This document shows, piece by piece, positions 8,805-17,552 of a stretch of 64,000 nt of DNA (position 1 is the first letter of the stretch; every line of letters begins with the position of its first letter). Under the pieces are notes generated by a model. The model had not been told where the DNA came from. It searched no databases and was given only the letters and a program-made list of their open reading frames with translations. Both the position numbers and the translations under genes were made by a program. This DNA comes from Halohasta salina (GTDB lineage Archaea > Halobacteriota > Halobacteria > Halobacteriales > Haloferacaceae): positions 106,086 through 170,085 of the forward strand of contig NZ_JAMZIE010000005.1 of NCBI RefSeq assembly GCF_024178165.1, given 5' to 3'.

Positions 8805-9146
8805 ATGTTGCTCGTTCGCGGTCACGGCGGCGGGACGGCGCTGACGGGGTCGGTCTTCGAGCCGGGCGAAGAGCCGCCGACGTACAAGGGTGCGCCCGAC
8901 GAGGACGCGCCGTACGTCTGGGTCTGTGACGCCTTCTACGAGGTCGAAAGCGGCGGCTCGGCGGTCGAGATCGACGGCGAAGAGATCCGGATCGCCTTCG
9001 AGTCGCCGATGCCCCGTGGGTTCGAGACCCGCGAGCAGGCCATCGAGGCGGCCGAAGACCACGTCCGCACCCAGTTCGCCAGAGTCGGCGTCGACCCCGC
9101 GAGCGTCGAGATCGAGGTGGTACCGGCCAAGCCGGCGAACTCCTGA
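8805..9146 (+). CDS. Small conserved haloarchaeal protein
   Basis: Protein of 113 residues from ATG 8805 (MLLVRGHGGGTALTGSVF). It has two parts: a beta-rich first half with EDAPYVWVCDAFYEV, and a C-terminal helix-strand (REQAIEAAEDHVRTQFARVG). I recognise it as a type seen across haloarchaea without an assigned function. An upstream in-frame ATG at 8781 is less likely. It ends 36 bp before the DICT-domain gene, which has its own TATA box. Confidence 0.7.
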   Translation: MLLVRGHGGGTALTGSVFEPGEEPPTYKGAPDEDAPYVWVCDAFYEVESGGSAVEIDGEEIRIAFESPMPRGFETREQAIEAAEDHVRTQFARVGVDPASVEIEVVPAKPANS

Positions 9147-9148
9147 GA

Positions 9149-9158
9149 AGTATTTATC
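9149..9158 (+). promoter_or_regulatory. TATA box of the DICT-domain gene
   Basis: AGTATTTATC is centred ~29 nt before ATG 9183, consistent with a leaderless transcript. GGAGG at 9161-9165 is 17 nt from the start, too far for a normal ribosome site. Confidence 0.5.
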
Positions 9159-9182
9159 CCGGAGGAAACCGTGTTTATATAC

Positions 9183-9917
9183 ATGTCCCTGGCAGACGTT
9201 ATCGAACGTGTCGAAGGAAACGAGAAGACGCTCGTGGTGTTCAACCCGCCGGCCGGGAGCACGCTCGTTTCCGACCTCGGGGACTATTTCGCAACACAGA
9301 ACGTCACGGTGACTGGTCGGCAGACCGCCTCCGGGGAGCCCGAGGGCGTGGTCGTCCTCCGGCTCGATGACGAGGTGCTGGCGGCGGTGCCGACCGAACA
9401 GCTCGAAGAGCTGATCGACGGGGGTGCGCTCCGCCACCCCGGCGTGGGGATCGACGATACGCCCTATCACGAGATCCTCACCCACCTCAAGGAGACGACG
9501 TTTACCTCCTATAGCAAGGCCCGAATGATCGAGATCTCCCACGAGATCGAAGACCGGGCCCTCCGGGTCGACGCCGGCCGGCTCTACACCGGCTTCCAGT
9601 ACGCCTCGAAGCTCGACGATCAACACGATCGCTACCGCCGACTGGGGACGACCGGCGTCGACATCCACACCTTCACCGCCCCCGACGGGACGCCGATCGA
9701 GATCGACGGCATCACCCACCACTCGGTCGACAACACCGAGATCGAGCGGTCGTGGTTCGTCGTCTTCGACGGCGGCGGCGACAACGTCTACAAGACCGCG
9801 CTGTTGGCGACCGAACGGGCCCCCAACCAGTTTTACGGCTTCTGGAGCGACGATCCGGGGATCGTCGACCGGATCGGCACGTATCTCGAAGACGCCTATC
9901 TCAAGGCCCGGCCCTGA
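9183..9917 (+). CDS. DICT sensory-domain protein
   Basis: Protein of 244 residues that matches the stand-alone DICT (diguanylate cyclase and two-component) sensor family common in haloarchaea. Characteristic segments are KTLVVFNPP near residue 20, LKETTFTSYSKARMIEISHEIEDRA near 105-130, and the C-terminal WFVVFDGGGDNVYKTALLATER and FYGFWSDDPGIVDRI. No output domain (HTH, kinase or GGDEF) is attached, so it would have to act on a partner. It converges tail-to-tail with the NurA gene with no gap. Confidence 0.78.
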   Translation: MSLADVIERVEGNEKTLVVFNPPAGSTLVSDLGDYFATQNVTVTGRQTASGEPEGVVVLRLDDEVLAAVPTEQLEELIDGGALRHPGVGIDDTPYHEILTHLKETTFTSYSKARMIEISHEIEDRALRVDAGRLYTGFQYASKLDDQHDRYRRLGTTGVDIHTFTAPDGTPIEIDGITHHSVDNTEIERSWFVVFDGGGDNVYKTALLATERAPNQFYGFWSDDPGIVDRIGTYLEDAYLKARP

Positions 9918-11201
9918 TCACGGAGCCTCGCCGGGCCACCGGACGTCGTCGTAGGTCTCAAGGAACTCGCTGTCGAGCAGGCGCTCGAACTTCCGGCGGA
10001 GCGAGGTCTTCTCGCCGGCGCTGATCCGGGCGAGGTCGTCAGCCTTGGCGATCGCCCGCGGCGGCCCGCGTTCGGCGGCGACCTCCGAGAGCACCTGTCT
10101 GGTGAGCTGTCGGCGCGTCTCGGCGTCCTCGGTCACCGCGTGGGGCGCTTCGAGCTTGTAACAGATGTCGTAGCGCGGATCGTAGACGATACAGAAGGTG
10201 ACCTCGTAGGCGTCGGGGTCGAGCCGACGGTCGACGCCCAGCGCGTCGCCGGCGGCGGCCATCGTCCCGTCGGGGCCGCCACGGGAGACGAACCACGAGG
10301 TGAAGGTGAGTTCGTCGGTCCGGCGGTCGGTGCCCGGTCCCTCGGTGGGGCCGTCCTCGTCCGTCGGGAGGTGGTGGGCTTCGAGCAGCCGGGTGAAGAA
10401 GGCGGTGTCGTCGGGCCACGGGGCCTCGAAGCCGGTGTCCTTGCCCGCGATGGCATCGGTAATCACCCGCGCGGAGGGGTTTTTGACGAAGCCGGCGATC
10501 GGCACCCCACGGTCGACGAAGGTCTCGACGAGCCGGACGTAGTTTTCGAGGACGCGCTTGGGGCGGGCCTCGTAGGTCAGCGCTTCGAGTTCGGGGGTCC
10601 GGTCGCGCCACGTCAGGATCTCCTTGGGATACAGCGGCCCGTCGAGCAACAGGAGGTCCTCGACCCGGTCGGCGTGATCCAGGGCGTGGTGGCTCTCGGC
10701 GAAGTACAGCGACAGCGCGTGGACGACCGCCTCGGCATAGCGGTTGACCCGCGGGGCCCTGATCAGCCGGTAGCGGCTGTGGCCCGCGTCGTAGGCGACC
10801 CATCCGTGTTCGGTAACCTGTTTCGGGTCGTTGGTGTGGGCGGTGGCGACGATGGTGCGGGCCCGGTGGGTCTCGACGTCGGAGGGGTCGACGCCCATCG
10901 CGGCGTGGGCGAGGTCGAGCACGAGTCCGTTTTTGAACGCGGTGGGGTTGATCGTCCCCGAGTCGACGCCGTGGACGGTGGGAAACGGGCGGTCGGCCAA
11001 CGCGACGGTGTCGATGTCGACACACTGCAGGCGACGTTCGCCAAGCGGCTCGATCACCCGCCGGCCGTCGTCGAGCAAGGGGTCGAGCCACTCGGCCCAC
11101 ACCGTCTCGGCGAACCGCTCGTGGTCGCTGTCGTCGGCCGTCTCGGCGACCGACCCCGCGAGGCGGGCGATGGCGTCGACGTGGATCGGATCGAGCGTCA
11201 C
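9918..11201 (-). CDS. nurA: NurA-domain nuclease
   Basis: NurA 5'-to-3' nuclease-domain protein of 427 residues from a GTG start at 11201; the frame opens further upstream but lacks family sequence there. The catalytic acidic motif is GVDSGTINPTAF near residue 75, with later conserved blocks LLLLDGPLYPKEI and GFVKNPSARVI. NurA works with the HerA helicase in end resection at double-strand breaks; no herA is present in this window. The C-terminal region (LARISAGEKTSLRRKF) is typical of archaeal NurA. Confidence 0.82.
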   Translation of the reverse strand: MTLDPIHVDAIARLAGSVAETADDSDHERFAETVWAEWLDPLLDDGRRVIEPLGERRLQCVDIDTVALADRPFPTVHGVDSGTINPTAFKNGLVLDLAHAAMGVDPSDVETHRARTIVATAHTNDPKQVTEHGWVAYDAGHSRYRLIRAPRVNRYAEAVVHALSLYFAESHHALDHADRVEDLLLLDGPLYPKEILTWRDRTPELEALTYEARPKRVLENYVRLVETFVDRGVPIAGFVKNPSARVITDAIAGKDTGFEAPWPDDTAFFTRLLEAHHLPTDEDGPTEGPGTDRRTDELTFTSWFVSRGGPDGTMAAAGDALGVDRRLDPDAYEVTFCIVYDPRYDICYKLEAPHAVTEDAETRRQLTRQVLSEVAAERGPPRAIAKADDLARISAGEKTSLRRKFERLLDSEFLETYDDVRWPGEAP

Positions 11202-11331
11202 ACGTAGGGGCGGGTGGGCCACTGGCAAAAAGTGAGTGGTCGACTCACACGGCTCTCCGGCGGTCGGTGGCCGCCGTGGCCCCGGCGGCGATGTCGCTAC
11301 CCTCAAACCACTGGAATCCAAACGGTCGGGT

Positions 11332-11994
11332 ATGTCGATACGGGGGGTCGCCTTCGACCTCGATTACACACTCGCGGTGACGACGAGGGATCGGGACACG
11401 ATCCTCCAAGCGGCCGTCGACGCGGTCGACGGCCCGCAGATATCCCGTGAGGAGTACCTCCGCGCCCACCGCCAACACCTCACCAGAGAGAGCCGCGAGC
11501 CCGTGTTCGCCGACATTCTCGACGGGACCGCCAGCGACGTCGACCCCAAGTCGATGGCGACCGCGTACCGCGAGGGGATCACCGACTCGCTGGAACCGCT
11601 GGACGGCATCGAGGCGTTGGTCACCGACCTCCGGTCGCGCTACCGGGTCGGCCTCCTGACAAACGGGTCGGTCCTCGCCCAGCGCTCGAAGATCGAGCAC
11701 CTCGGTTGGGAGGAGTTGTTCGACACCACGCTGGTCACCGGCGAACTCCCGGCGGGGAAACCCGACGCCGCCGCCTTCGAGGCGCTGCTCGACGGGCTCG
11801 GCACGACCGCCGAGGAGACCGTCTACATCGGCGACACCCCGCTGGACGACATCGAGGGTGCGACCGCCTCGGGACTGTACGCGATTCAGGTGCTGTTCGA
11901 CGGGAGCCCCGACCGGGATCCGCGGGCCGACGCCTACATCGAGCGGGACCGACTCACCCAAGACCTCCCCGGTCTGCTCGATTCGCTGGCGTGA
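11332..11994 (+). CDS. HAD-family hydrolase
   Basis: Haloacid-dehalogenase-like phosphatase of 220 residues. HAD motif I is FDLDYTLA (residues 8-15), motif II is LLTNGS, motif III is the K of AGKPDAAAF, and motif IV is YIGDTPLDDIEGA. A C1-type helical cap lies between motifs I and II. I started at ATG 11332 (MSIRGVAFDLD). The second Asp of motif I is present, so a phosphatase is likely, with a small phosphorylated metabolite as substrate. It converges with the gene ending at 12001. Confidence 0.88.
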   Translation: MSIRGVAFDLDYTLAVTTRDRDTILQAAVDAVDGPQISREEYLRAHRQHLTRESREPVFADILDGTASDVDPKSMATAYREGITDSLEPLDGIEALVTDLRSRYRVGLLTNGSVLAQRSKIEHLGWEELFDTTLVTGELPAGKPDAAAFEALLDGLGTTAEETVYIGDTPLDDIEGATASGLYAIQVLFDGSPDRDPRADAYIERDRLTQDLPGLLDSLA

Positions 11995-12000
11995 GACGAG

Positions 12001-12453
12001 TCAGTCGGCCGCCGGCTCGGTGGCTGCGACGACCGCCTCGAAGATCGGAATAACACGTTTTGCCGCCGCGCCGTCCTCGACGAACACCAGCGTTCGCGGC
12101 GGGTCGACCGCCTTCGGGCGGACCCGAAGCTCGGCGTCGGCTGCCGTCTTGGCGGCCGCGTCGGGGCCGGCGACGAACTCGACGCGGGCGCGCTCGGGCT
12201 GGACGAACACCTCGGCGAGGGTCGTCCGGTCGGCCCCCTCGTCGACTGACGTGCCGCCGCGGTCGCCGACCGTGATGGCCGCGGGGTCGGCGACGTGGAC
12301 GATCCGGTAGGCGAGTACGCCGTCGGCTGTCGGTTCGACGTCGGGGTCGGCGTCGACGACGGCGACCTGCGCGAGTCGACGGCGATCGCCGGTGAGCTCG
12401 GAGGCGACCAGTTGGGCGATGCGCGTCCCGTCGCGGAGTCGGTCCTGAACCAT
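12001..12453 (-). CDS. Uncharacterised haloarchaeal protein
   Basis: Acidic soluble protein of 150 residues (MVQDRLRDGTRIAQLVASEL) with alternating strands and a central Val/Ala-rich region. I do not recognise a domain. It lies 24 bp downstream of the DUF2240-type gene on the same strand and is probably co-transcribed with it. Confidence 0.65.
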   Translation of the reverse strand: MVQDRLRDGTRIAQLVASELTGDRRRLAQVAVVDADPDVEPTADGVLAYRIVHVADPAAITVGDRGGTSVDEGADRTTLAEVFVQPERARVEFVAGPDAAAKTAADAELRVRPKAVDPPRTLVFVEDGAAAKRVIPIFEAVVAATEPAAD

Positions 12454-12477
12454 GGCGGGGACAACTCCCCGACCGAC

Positions 12478-12927
12478 CTAATCCCCTTCGAGTTCCGCCC
12501 GGACCGTGTCGGCGACGCCCGCACAGTCGAGGCCGTGGCGTCTGGCGACCACCACTGCCGCGGCCTCCAGCCGGATGCCGAGGCGGCGCTGGGTCTCGTT
12601 GGTCGCGGCGACGGCCTCCTGTTTGTCGAGGCCGCCCTCGACCATCAACTCGAGCAACTGCTCGAAGGCCGACTGCTCGCGGAGAATGTCGGTATCCGGC
12701 GTGAACCCCTCCGGGACCGTGACGTCGTCGACGTCGAAGGTAGGCCGGAGGTCGCCGTCGTCGGTGTCGAGCAGGCCGCGGCCGACCGCGACGTCGACCA
12801 GTCGTTTGGCCTGATCCGGCGAGAACCACTCCCGATCCAGCGAGAGGGCGACGACGAACTCGCCTTCGCCCAGCGAGTCGGTGCCCTGCTGGCGGAACGG
12901 GACGGCAACGGCGACCTGCAGGCTCAT
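12478..12927 (-). CDS. DUF2240-family protein
   Basis: Protein of 149 residues that resembles the archaeal DUF2240 family by its opening (MSLQVAVAVPFRQQGTDSLGEGEFVVALSLDR family pattern) and the helical SPDQAKRLVDVAVGRGLL segment that follows. The C-terminal region (EAVAATNETQRRLGI... AAVVVARRHGLD) is helical. The function of the family is unknown. It shares a strand and short spacing with the uncharacterised gene downstream. The family assignment is from memory of the pattern and would be settled by a profile search. Confidence 0.7.
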   Translation of the reverse strand: MSLQVAVAVPFRQQGTDSLGEGEFVVALSLDREWFSPDQAKRLVDVAVGRGLLDTDDGDLRPTFDVDDVTVPEGFTPDTDILREQSAFEQLLELMVEGGLDKQEAVAATNETQRRLGIRLEAAAVVVARRHGLDCAGVADTVRAELEGD

Positions 12928-12974
12928 ACGGACAGGCGGGTCGACAGGGAACTAAAACTTCCGACGCGAGCCGA

Positions 12975-14480
12975 TCAGCGTTCCTCGCTGAGCTGTTTGA
13001 GATCCGAGGTGACTTTGAACACCTTAGCGGTCTGCTGTTCGTTGGCGGTCGCCACCTCGTCGATCTCCTCGTTGATCTCGTTGATACGCTCGGTCGCGTC
13101 GTCGATCATCGTCGCGATCTCCTCGGCGGTGCGGGCCTGATCGTCGGTCGCCTCGGCGACTTCGGTGATACCGGTGGCGGCCTCCTCGACGACGTCGACG
13201 ATCTCGTCGAGCTCCGTCATGGCGTCGTCGACCCGGTCGATCCCCGTCTCGATGTGGTCGGTCGTCCGCTCGACGGTCTCGACGGTCCGCTCGATCTCCG
13301 TCTGGATCTCGGCGATCATCGACTCGATCCGGTCGGCCTGCCCCTGTGACTCCTCGGCGAGATCCTTGACTTCGTCGGCGACGACCGCGAACCCGGCGCC
13401 CTCCTCGCCGGCCCTCGCCGCCTCGATCGAAGCGTTCAACGCGAGGATGTTCGTCTGGTCGGCGATGTCGTTGATGACGTCGACGACCGCGTCGATCTCC
13501 TCGGTCCGGTCTTGGAGCCCGGCGACCGTCGAGCCGATATCCTCGGCGGCGGCGTCGATCTCCTCCATCACGTCGATCACCGCCGCGGCCGACTGTTGGC
13601 CGTCTTCGGCGGTGTCGACGGCGCGCTCGCTGGTCCGTTCGACGTGGTCGGCCGTCGAGGCGATCTCCTCGATGGTCGCCGAGAGGTTCGACATCTCCGC
13701 CCGTATTTCGTCGATGTTGCCCGCCTCGGTGTCGGTGAGATCGCTGATACGCTGGGAACTCCGCGAGACCTCGGTGGCGAACTGCTGGAGGTCCTGGGCG
13801 GCCTCGTTGGTCTCTTCGGCGATCTCCCGCCGGCGGTCGATCTCGGCTTCGAGATCCGCTTCGCGGCTCTCGATGTAGGTGTCCATCGCCACCTGCATGT
13901 CGAGGGTCATCAGTTTGAGCACCGACAGCGTCTCGTCGAGGCCCGTCTCGAACTCCTCGGTGACCGTCTCGACCGTCTCCTCGTCGACGCCGGCGTCGGC
14001 GAGCGTCTCGGCGATCCGGTCGCCCGTGCGGTCGGCCATCGTCTCGAACAGCAGCTCGAAGTAGACCCCGTACTGACCGATGTACTGGGCCGACGGCATC
14101 TCCAAGAGGTCGTGGAGCTTACCGATGCGGGCGCGGTTGGTGAAGTACGCCTCGCCGTACTCGCCGTCGGTGAGCGTTCGCCAGTAGGCCCGCTGGGTCT
14201 CCTTGAGCTGGTCGAGGCCTTTCGGCGACCGGCCGATGACCTCGCTTGTCCGGTCGTACTGGGTGAGGTTCGCGTAGAACGCCTCGGCGATCTCGTCGTC
14301 CCGCGCGGCGAACGTCTCTTCGAGCCGCACTAACCGCTCGACGTCGGCCTCGTCGAAGCCGACGAACTCCTTTCGCCACCGGATCTCCTCGTCGTCGAGG
14401 CCGACCGCCTCGACGAGCGCCGACTCGTCTACCTCGTCGTTCAGTCCCCCCTGCCCAAACACGTTCGCGTTCGAATTCAT
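12975..14480 (-). CDS. hemAT: HemAT-type globin-coupled aerotaxis transducer
   Basis: Soluble oxygen-sensing chemotaxis transducer of 501 residues. Residues ~25-180 form the sensor globin; the proximal haem ligand is H123 in [12 protein letters not shown] and the segment [19 protein letters not shown] is typical of globin-coupled sensors. A coiled linker (~195-225) leads to the methyl-accepting domain with the tip sequence [19 protein letters not shown]. There are no transmembrane segments. It lies downstream of a hemerythrin gene on the same strand, so two oxygen-binding proteins are adjacent. The HemAT of Halobacterium mediates oxygen avoidance; the sign of the response here is unknown. Confidence 0.93.
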   Translation of the reverse strand: MNSNANVFGQGGLNDEVDESALVEAVGLDDEEIRWRKEFVGFDEADVERLVRLEETFAARDDEIAEAFYANLTQYDRTSEVIGRSPKGLDQLKETQRAYWRTLTDGEYGEAYFTNRARIGKLHDLLEMPSAQYIGQYGVYFELLFETMADRTGDRIAETLADAGVDEETVETVTEEFETGLDETLSVLKLMTLDMQVAMDTYIESREADLEAEIDRRREIAEETNEAAQDLQQFATEVSRSSQRISDLTDTEAGNIDEIRAEMSNLSATIEEIASTADHVERTSERAVDTAEDGQQSAAAVIDVMEEIDAAAEDIGSTVAGLQDRTEEIDAVVDVINDIADQTNILALNASIEAARAGEEGAGFAVVADEVKDLAEESQGQADRIESMIAEIQTEIERTVETVERTTDHIETGIDRVDDAMTELDEIVDVVEEAATGITEVAEATDDQARTAEEIATMIDDATERINEINEEIDEVATANEQQTAKVFKVTSDLKQLSEER

Positions 14481-14585
14481 ACCATCGTCTTTTCGCTCCT
14501 GCGCTATCGTCCAGCGATCCGACGGCCGCCCCCACTCCCTGTCGGTCGACGCGCGTCGAGCGCCGTTTGGGCGCTTACTGGAACG

Positions 14586-15014
14586 CTAGTCGTCGGCCTG
14601 CTGCTGGTAGTACTCGCCGTACCCCTGGTCTTGATCGTCGCCGGCGATGTGGGCGTCGAGCCAGTCGCGGGCGAACTGCAACACGTCCATGGTGATGTAC
14701 TCGCCGTTCTCGTGTTGCTCCCGGAGTTCGCTTACCTTCGTCGCGAAGTTCTCGTGCATCTCCTGGTGGTCGCGGAAACACTCCGAGCAGTCCTGGGCGT
14801 AGCCACAGCCCTGCATGAACTCCTCCTCGTCGCCGAAGTGGTACTCGGTGTACCGTTCGAGTTCTCGGAGCGTGTCCCCCACCTCCTCTTGGGCACGGCC
14901 CTCCTCCATCGCCTGATGGAGGTCGTTGAGCAGTTCGAACAGCCGCTGGTGCTGTTCGTCGAAGCGATCGATATTCGTGCTGTACCGGTCGTCGTCCCAC
15001 TGAATGAGTGTCAC
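14586..15014 (-). CDS. Hemerythrin-domain oxygen-binding protein
   Basis: Bacteriohemerythrin of 142 residues from a GTG start at 15014; a longer ATG start at 15041 is possible but adds residues not typical of the family. The di-iron ligands are in place: H22 (DEQH), H59 and E63 (HFGDEE), H83 and H87 (HQEMH), and H122 with D127 (DWLDAHIAGDD). Unusually there are three cysteines, C70, C76 and C79, between helices. It probably binds or delivers oxygen, and is followed by the HemAT gene on the same strand. Confidence 0.9.
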   Translation of the reverse strand: MTLIQWDDDRYSTNIDRFDEQHQRLFELLNDLHQAMEEGRAQEEVGDTLRELERYTEYHFGDEEEFMQGCGYAQDCSECFRDHQEMHENFATKVSELREQHENGEYITMDVLQFARDWLDAHIAGDDQDQGYGEYYQQQADD

Positions 15015-15122
15015 GGTACTACACCCTAGTCGGACGGTCACGACAGTTGATGTAAGTTCTTGCTCGGATTCCCAGTTTCTTGGAACCCGTCGCCGGCTGG
15101 CAGATCGTTGCGGGTGCGTCGA

Positions 15123-15755
15123 TCACCGATCCCGGAGCGCCGCGAGGTCGGCGTGGGTGTCGACGTCGCGAAACGCCGTCGGCTCAACGTGGGCCTCGAC
15201 GACCCGCTCGGGGACGACATCCGGGTCGACGTGGTCGAGAAACGCCCCGAGACCCGATCGGCCGCCCGCCTCGACTTCCCGGCAGGCCGCCGTCGCCGCC
15301 CGGACGTGGACGACCATCGGAAACGGCCGGCGTTCGCCCTCCAAACGGGCGACAGCACCGGTCCGGTGGCGGGCCCGCGCGAAGAGGAAGTCGACGAACG
15401 CCGCGGGAACCGCAGGCATATCGCAGGGGACGACCGCCGCGTAGGTTGCGGTCGTCTCCGACAGCGCGGTCCGCAGGCCGACGACCGGTCCGCGGTCGGA
15501 GACCGGGTCGACCGCAAAGCGGACCGCGAGATCACCCAGCGCCTCGGTGAGCTCCGCTCGCTGGTCGCGCCGGCAGTTGACGATCACCTCGTCGACGGCG
15601 GGGGTGACCGACTGCACCGCGTGCCACACCAACGGCTGGCCGTTCAGTGGCGCGAGCGCCTTTTCGACCGTCGGAAACCGCTCGGAGCGCCCTCCAGCGA
15701 GGACAACCCCCGCCCGCCCGGTGTCGGCACGCGGACGAGCCGACTCCTCACCCAT
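15123..15755 (-). CDS. mobA: Molybdenum cofactor guanylyltransferase-like protein
   Basis: Nucleotidyltransferase of 210 residues that should transfer GMP to molybdopterin. The nucleotide loop is VVLAGGRSERFP (residues 17-28), followed by EKALAPLNGQPL with the conserved lysine, and the metal-binding aspartate is in VVPCDMPAVP. The C-terminus ends with DVDTHADLAAL, as in MobA and MobA-like proteins. A TATA-like GTATATT on the minus strand lies ~25 nt upstream. No other cofactor genes are nearby. Confidence 0.85.
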   Translation of the reverse strand: MGEESARPRADTGRAGVVLAGGRSERFPTVEKALAPLNGQPLVWHAVQSVTPAVDEVIVNCRRDQRAELTEALGDLAVRFAVDPVSDRGPVVGLRTALSETTATYAAVVPCDMPAVPAAFVDFLFARARHRTGAVARLEGERRPFPMVVHVRAATAACREVEAGGRSGLGAFLDHVDPDVVPERVVEAHVEPTAFRDVDTHADLAALRDR

Positions 15756-16083
15756 GTTCGGAGGTCTGTGTCGACCGAATATACACTGATTTTGGTACCA
15801 GTACGATATACGTCACGTGTTTCGTTTTATACTGTGTGTTCTCACCACTAAAACGCTGTTCGTTGACAAGCGCGTCGTCTTCTCGACGCAAGTGGACGAA
15901 CGTACGAAATACGGTCGACTACAAGGACCTAATACGCGTTGATCGGCAGATTCTACCGACAATATCCCGACGAACGGTCGAGTAATGTACGTCGTTCGGA
16001 ACCGAGTAGTCGTCGGTCGGGACCGCGGCGCGGTGTCCCGGGCTTCGACGGTCTTAAGCGACCATAGTACCAAGCTATGTGGG
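15756..16083. other. Gene-free intergenic region between divergent genes
   Basis: This 328-bp gap separates mobA (minus) and the AAA ATPase gene (plus). It is richer in A+T than its surroundings (15830-15960). It holds the mobA TATA-like element at about 15779-15785, a second TTTTATA at about 15825-15831, and a short inverted repeat CGTC.TTCT.GACG near 15867. No convincing coding frame or known RNA was seen. Confidence 0.5.
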
Positions 16084-17535
16084 ATGAGTGACCCGGCCCT
16101 CGATGTGGTCGAATTCGTTCTGACGGCCCAGCTGTATACCGACGACCGGTCGTTGGACGAGAACGATCTGCCGCCCCGGTTTAGACAGGTCTTTTGGACC
16201 GAGCGCTCGGCCGACGAGACCGACCACACGACAGGAGAGCCACAACCCCCCGGTAGTATCGAACGCCCGTTGCGGGCGACCGACTCCACGGCCCGGACGG
16301 CGACGGGCGTCGACCGGCCGTGGGAGGCGGTCTCGGAGCTGCTGTTTACACAGCGCGAGGAGTTCTCCGGCGAGATTTCGCTAACACAGCCGGAGATGGC
16401 CATCGAGTGGTATCTCGACCGCGCCGACGACGAGCGACTCCGCACCAATCCGACGATCGCCGCCGCGGTCGAAAACGAGCCCGAAGTCTCGGTGACCCAC
16501 GAGGAGGCCCGACAGAACAACCGGCCGATTCAGGCCGACCGCGTCTGGATCGACGCGCTGCTCTCCCAATATTTCGACGAGGACGACGACGCCGAGATGC
16601 TGGATCTCGTGCAGGTCAGAGCGCCAGAAGAGATCGAGATGCAGCTCGACGATCTGGTGTTGACGGCCGATCAAGAGGGTGAGATCCAGAAGATCGTCAA
16701 AGCGATCGAACACAGGGATTATTTGGCCTCCATCGGCCTCCGCGAGATCGGCAAACTACTCTTTGTCGGTCCGCCCGGAACCGGCAAGACGACGATCTCG
16801 CGGGCACTGGCCCACGAACTCGGGTTGCCGTTCGTCGAGGTCAAGCTCTCAATGATCACCAGCCAGTATCTCGGTGAGACCGCCAAAAACGTCGAGAAGA
16901 CCTTCGAAGTCGCCAAGCGCCTCTCGCCGTGTATCCTCTTTATCGACGAGTTCGACTCGGTCGCCAAAACCCGGCGCTCGGACGAACACGCCGCGCTCAA
17001 GCGGGCAGTCAACACCCTGCTGAAGTCGATCGACGACATCTCGCTGATCCGCGACGAGGTGCTGTTGATCGGCGCGACCAACCACCCCGACCAGCTGGAT
17101 GCCGCCGCATGGAGACGGTTCGACGAGATCGTCAACTTCCCCAAACCCGACCGGGGGATGCGGGCGGACATCCTCGAAGTCATCACCCAGCAGATGGAGA
17201 TCGACGACTTCGATCCCGAGGCGGTCGCCAACGAGACCGAGGGCCTGACCGGCAGCGACCTCCGGATGGTGCTTCGAGAGGCAGTCCTCGAAGCCTTGAC
17301 CGAAGAGCGGATGGAGCTCACACAGGCCGACCTCCTCGATGCAGTCGCCGACTTCGAAGAGCGTGACAACCTCAAGAATATGGATATGATCGACGGCGAC
17401 GGCGCGGCCCTCACCGGGAGCGGCAGCGGTCACGATCACGATCATGATCACGACCACGATCACGACGAACCAGCCGCAGGCACCAACGGCGACGAGCAGG
17501 CCGTCGACGCCAAGCCGCAGGATCAGGCCCACTGA
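16084..17535 (+). CDS. AAA-family ATPase with His-Asp-rich tail
   Basis: AAA ATPase of 483 residues of unknown substrate. The N-terminal ~200 residues are haloarchaeal-specific and mostly helical. Then come Walker A GPPGTGKT (~229), the pore-loop-like SQYLGETAKNVEK, Walker B LFIDEFD (~285), sensor 1 GATNHPD, and a small C-terminal lid (LTGSDLRMVLREAV). The sequence resembles proteasome-regulatory or FtsH-like AAA modules, but there is no protease domain. After residue ~440 is a low-complexity tail with HDHDHDHDHDHDHDE, a possible metal-binding stretch. I chose ATG 16084 (MSDPALDVVEF) as the start. The next gene begins 17 bp later on the same strand. Confidence 0.88.
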   Translation: MSDPALDVVEFVLTAQLYTDDRSLDENDLPPRFRQVFWTERSADETDHTTGEPQPPGSIERPLRATDSTARTATGVDRPWEAVSELLFTQREEFSGEISLTQPEMAIEWYLDRADDERLRTNPTIAAAVENEPEVSVTHEEARQNNRPIQADRVWIDALLSQYFDEDDDAEMLDLVQVRAPEEIEMQLDDLVLTADQEGEIQKIVKAIEHRDYLASIGLREIGKLLFVGPPGTGKTTISRALAHELGLPFVEVKLSMITSQYLGETAKNVEKTFEVAKRLSPCILFIDEFDSVAKTRRSDEHAALKRAVNTLLKSIDDISLIRDEVLLIGATNHPDQLDAAAWRRFDEIVNFPKPDRGMRADILEVITQQMEIDDFDPEAVANETEGLTGSDLRMVLREAVLEALTEERMELTQADLLDAVADFEERDNLKNMDMIDGDGAALTGSGSGHDHDHDHDHDHDEPAAGTNGDEQAVDAKPQDQAH

Positions 17536-17552
17536 GATGAGGCGGCGTTGAG

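Noticed and set aside
9161..9165. GGAGG as a Shine-Dalgarno site for the DICT gene
   Set aside because: It is 17 nt from the start codon, and the TATA box position implies a nearly leaderless transcript.
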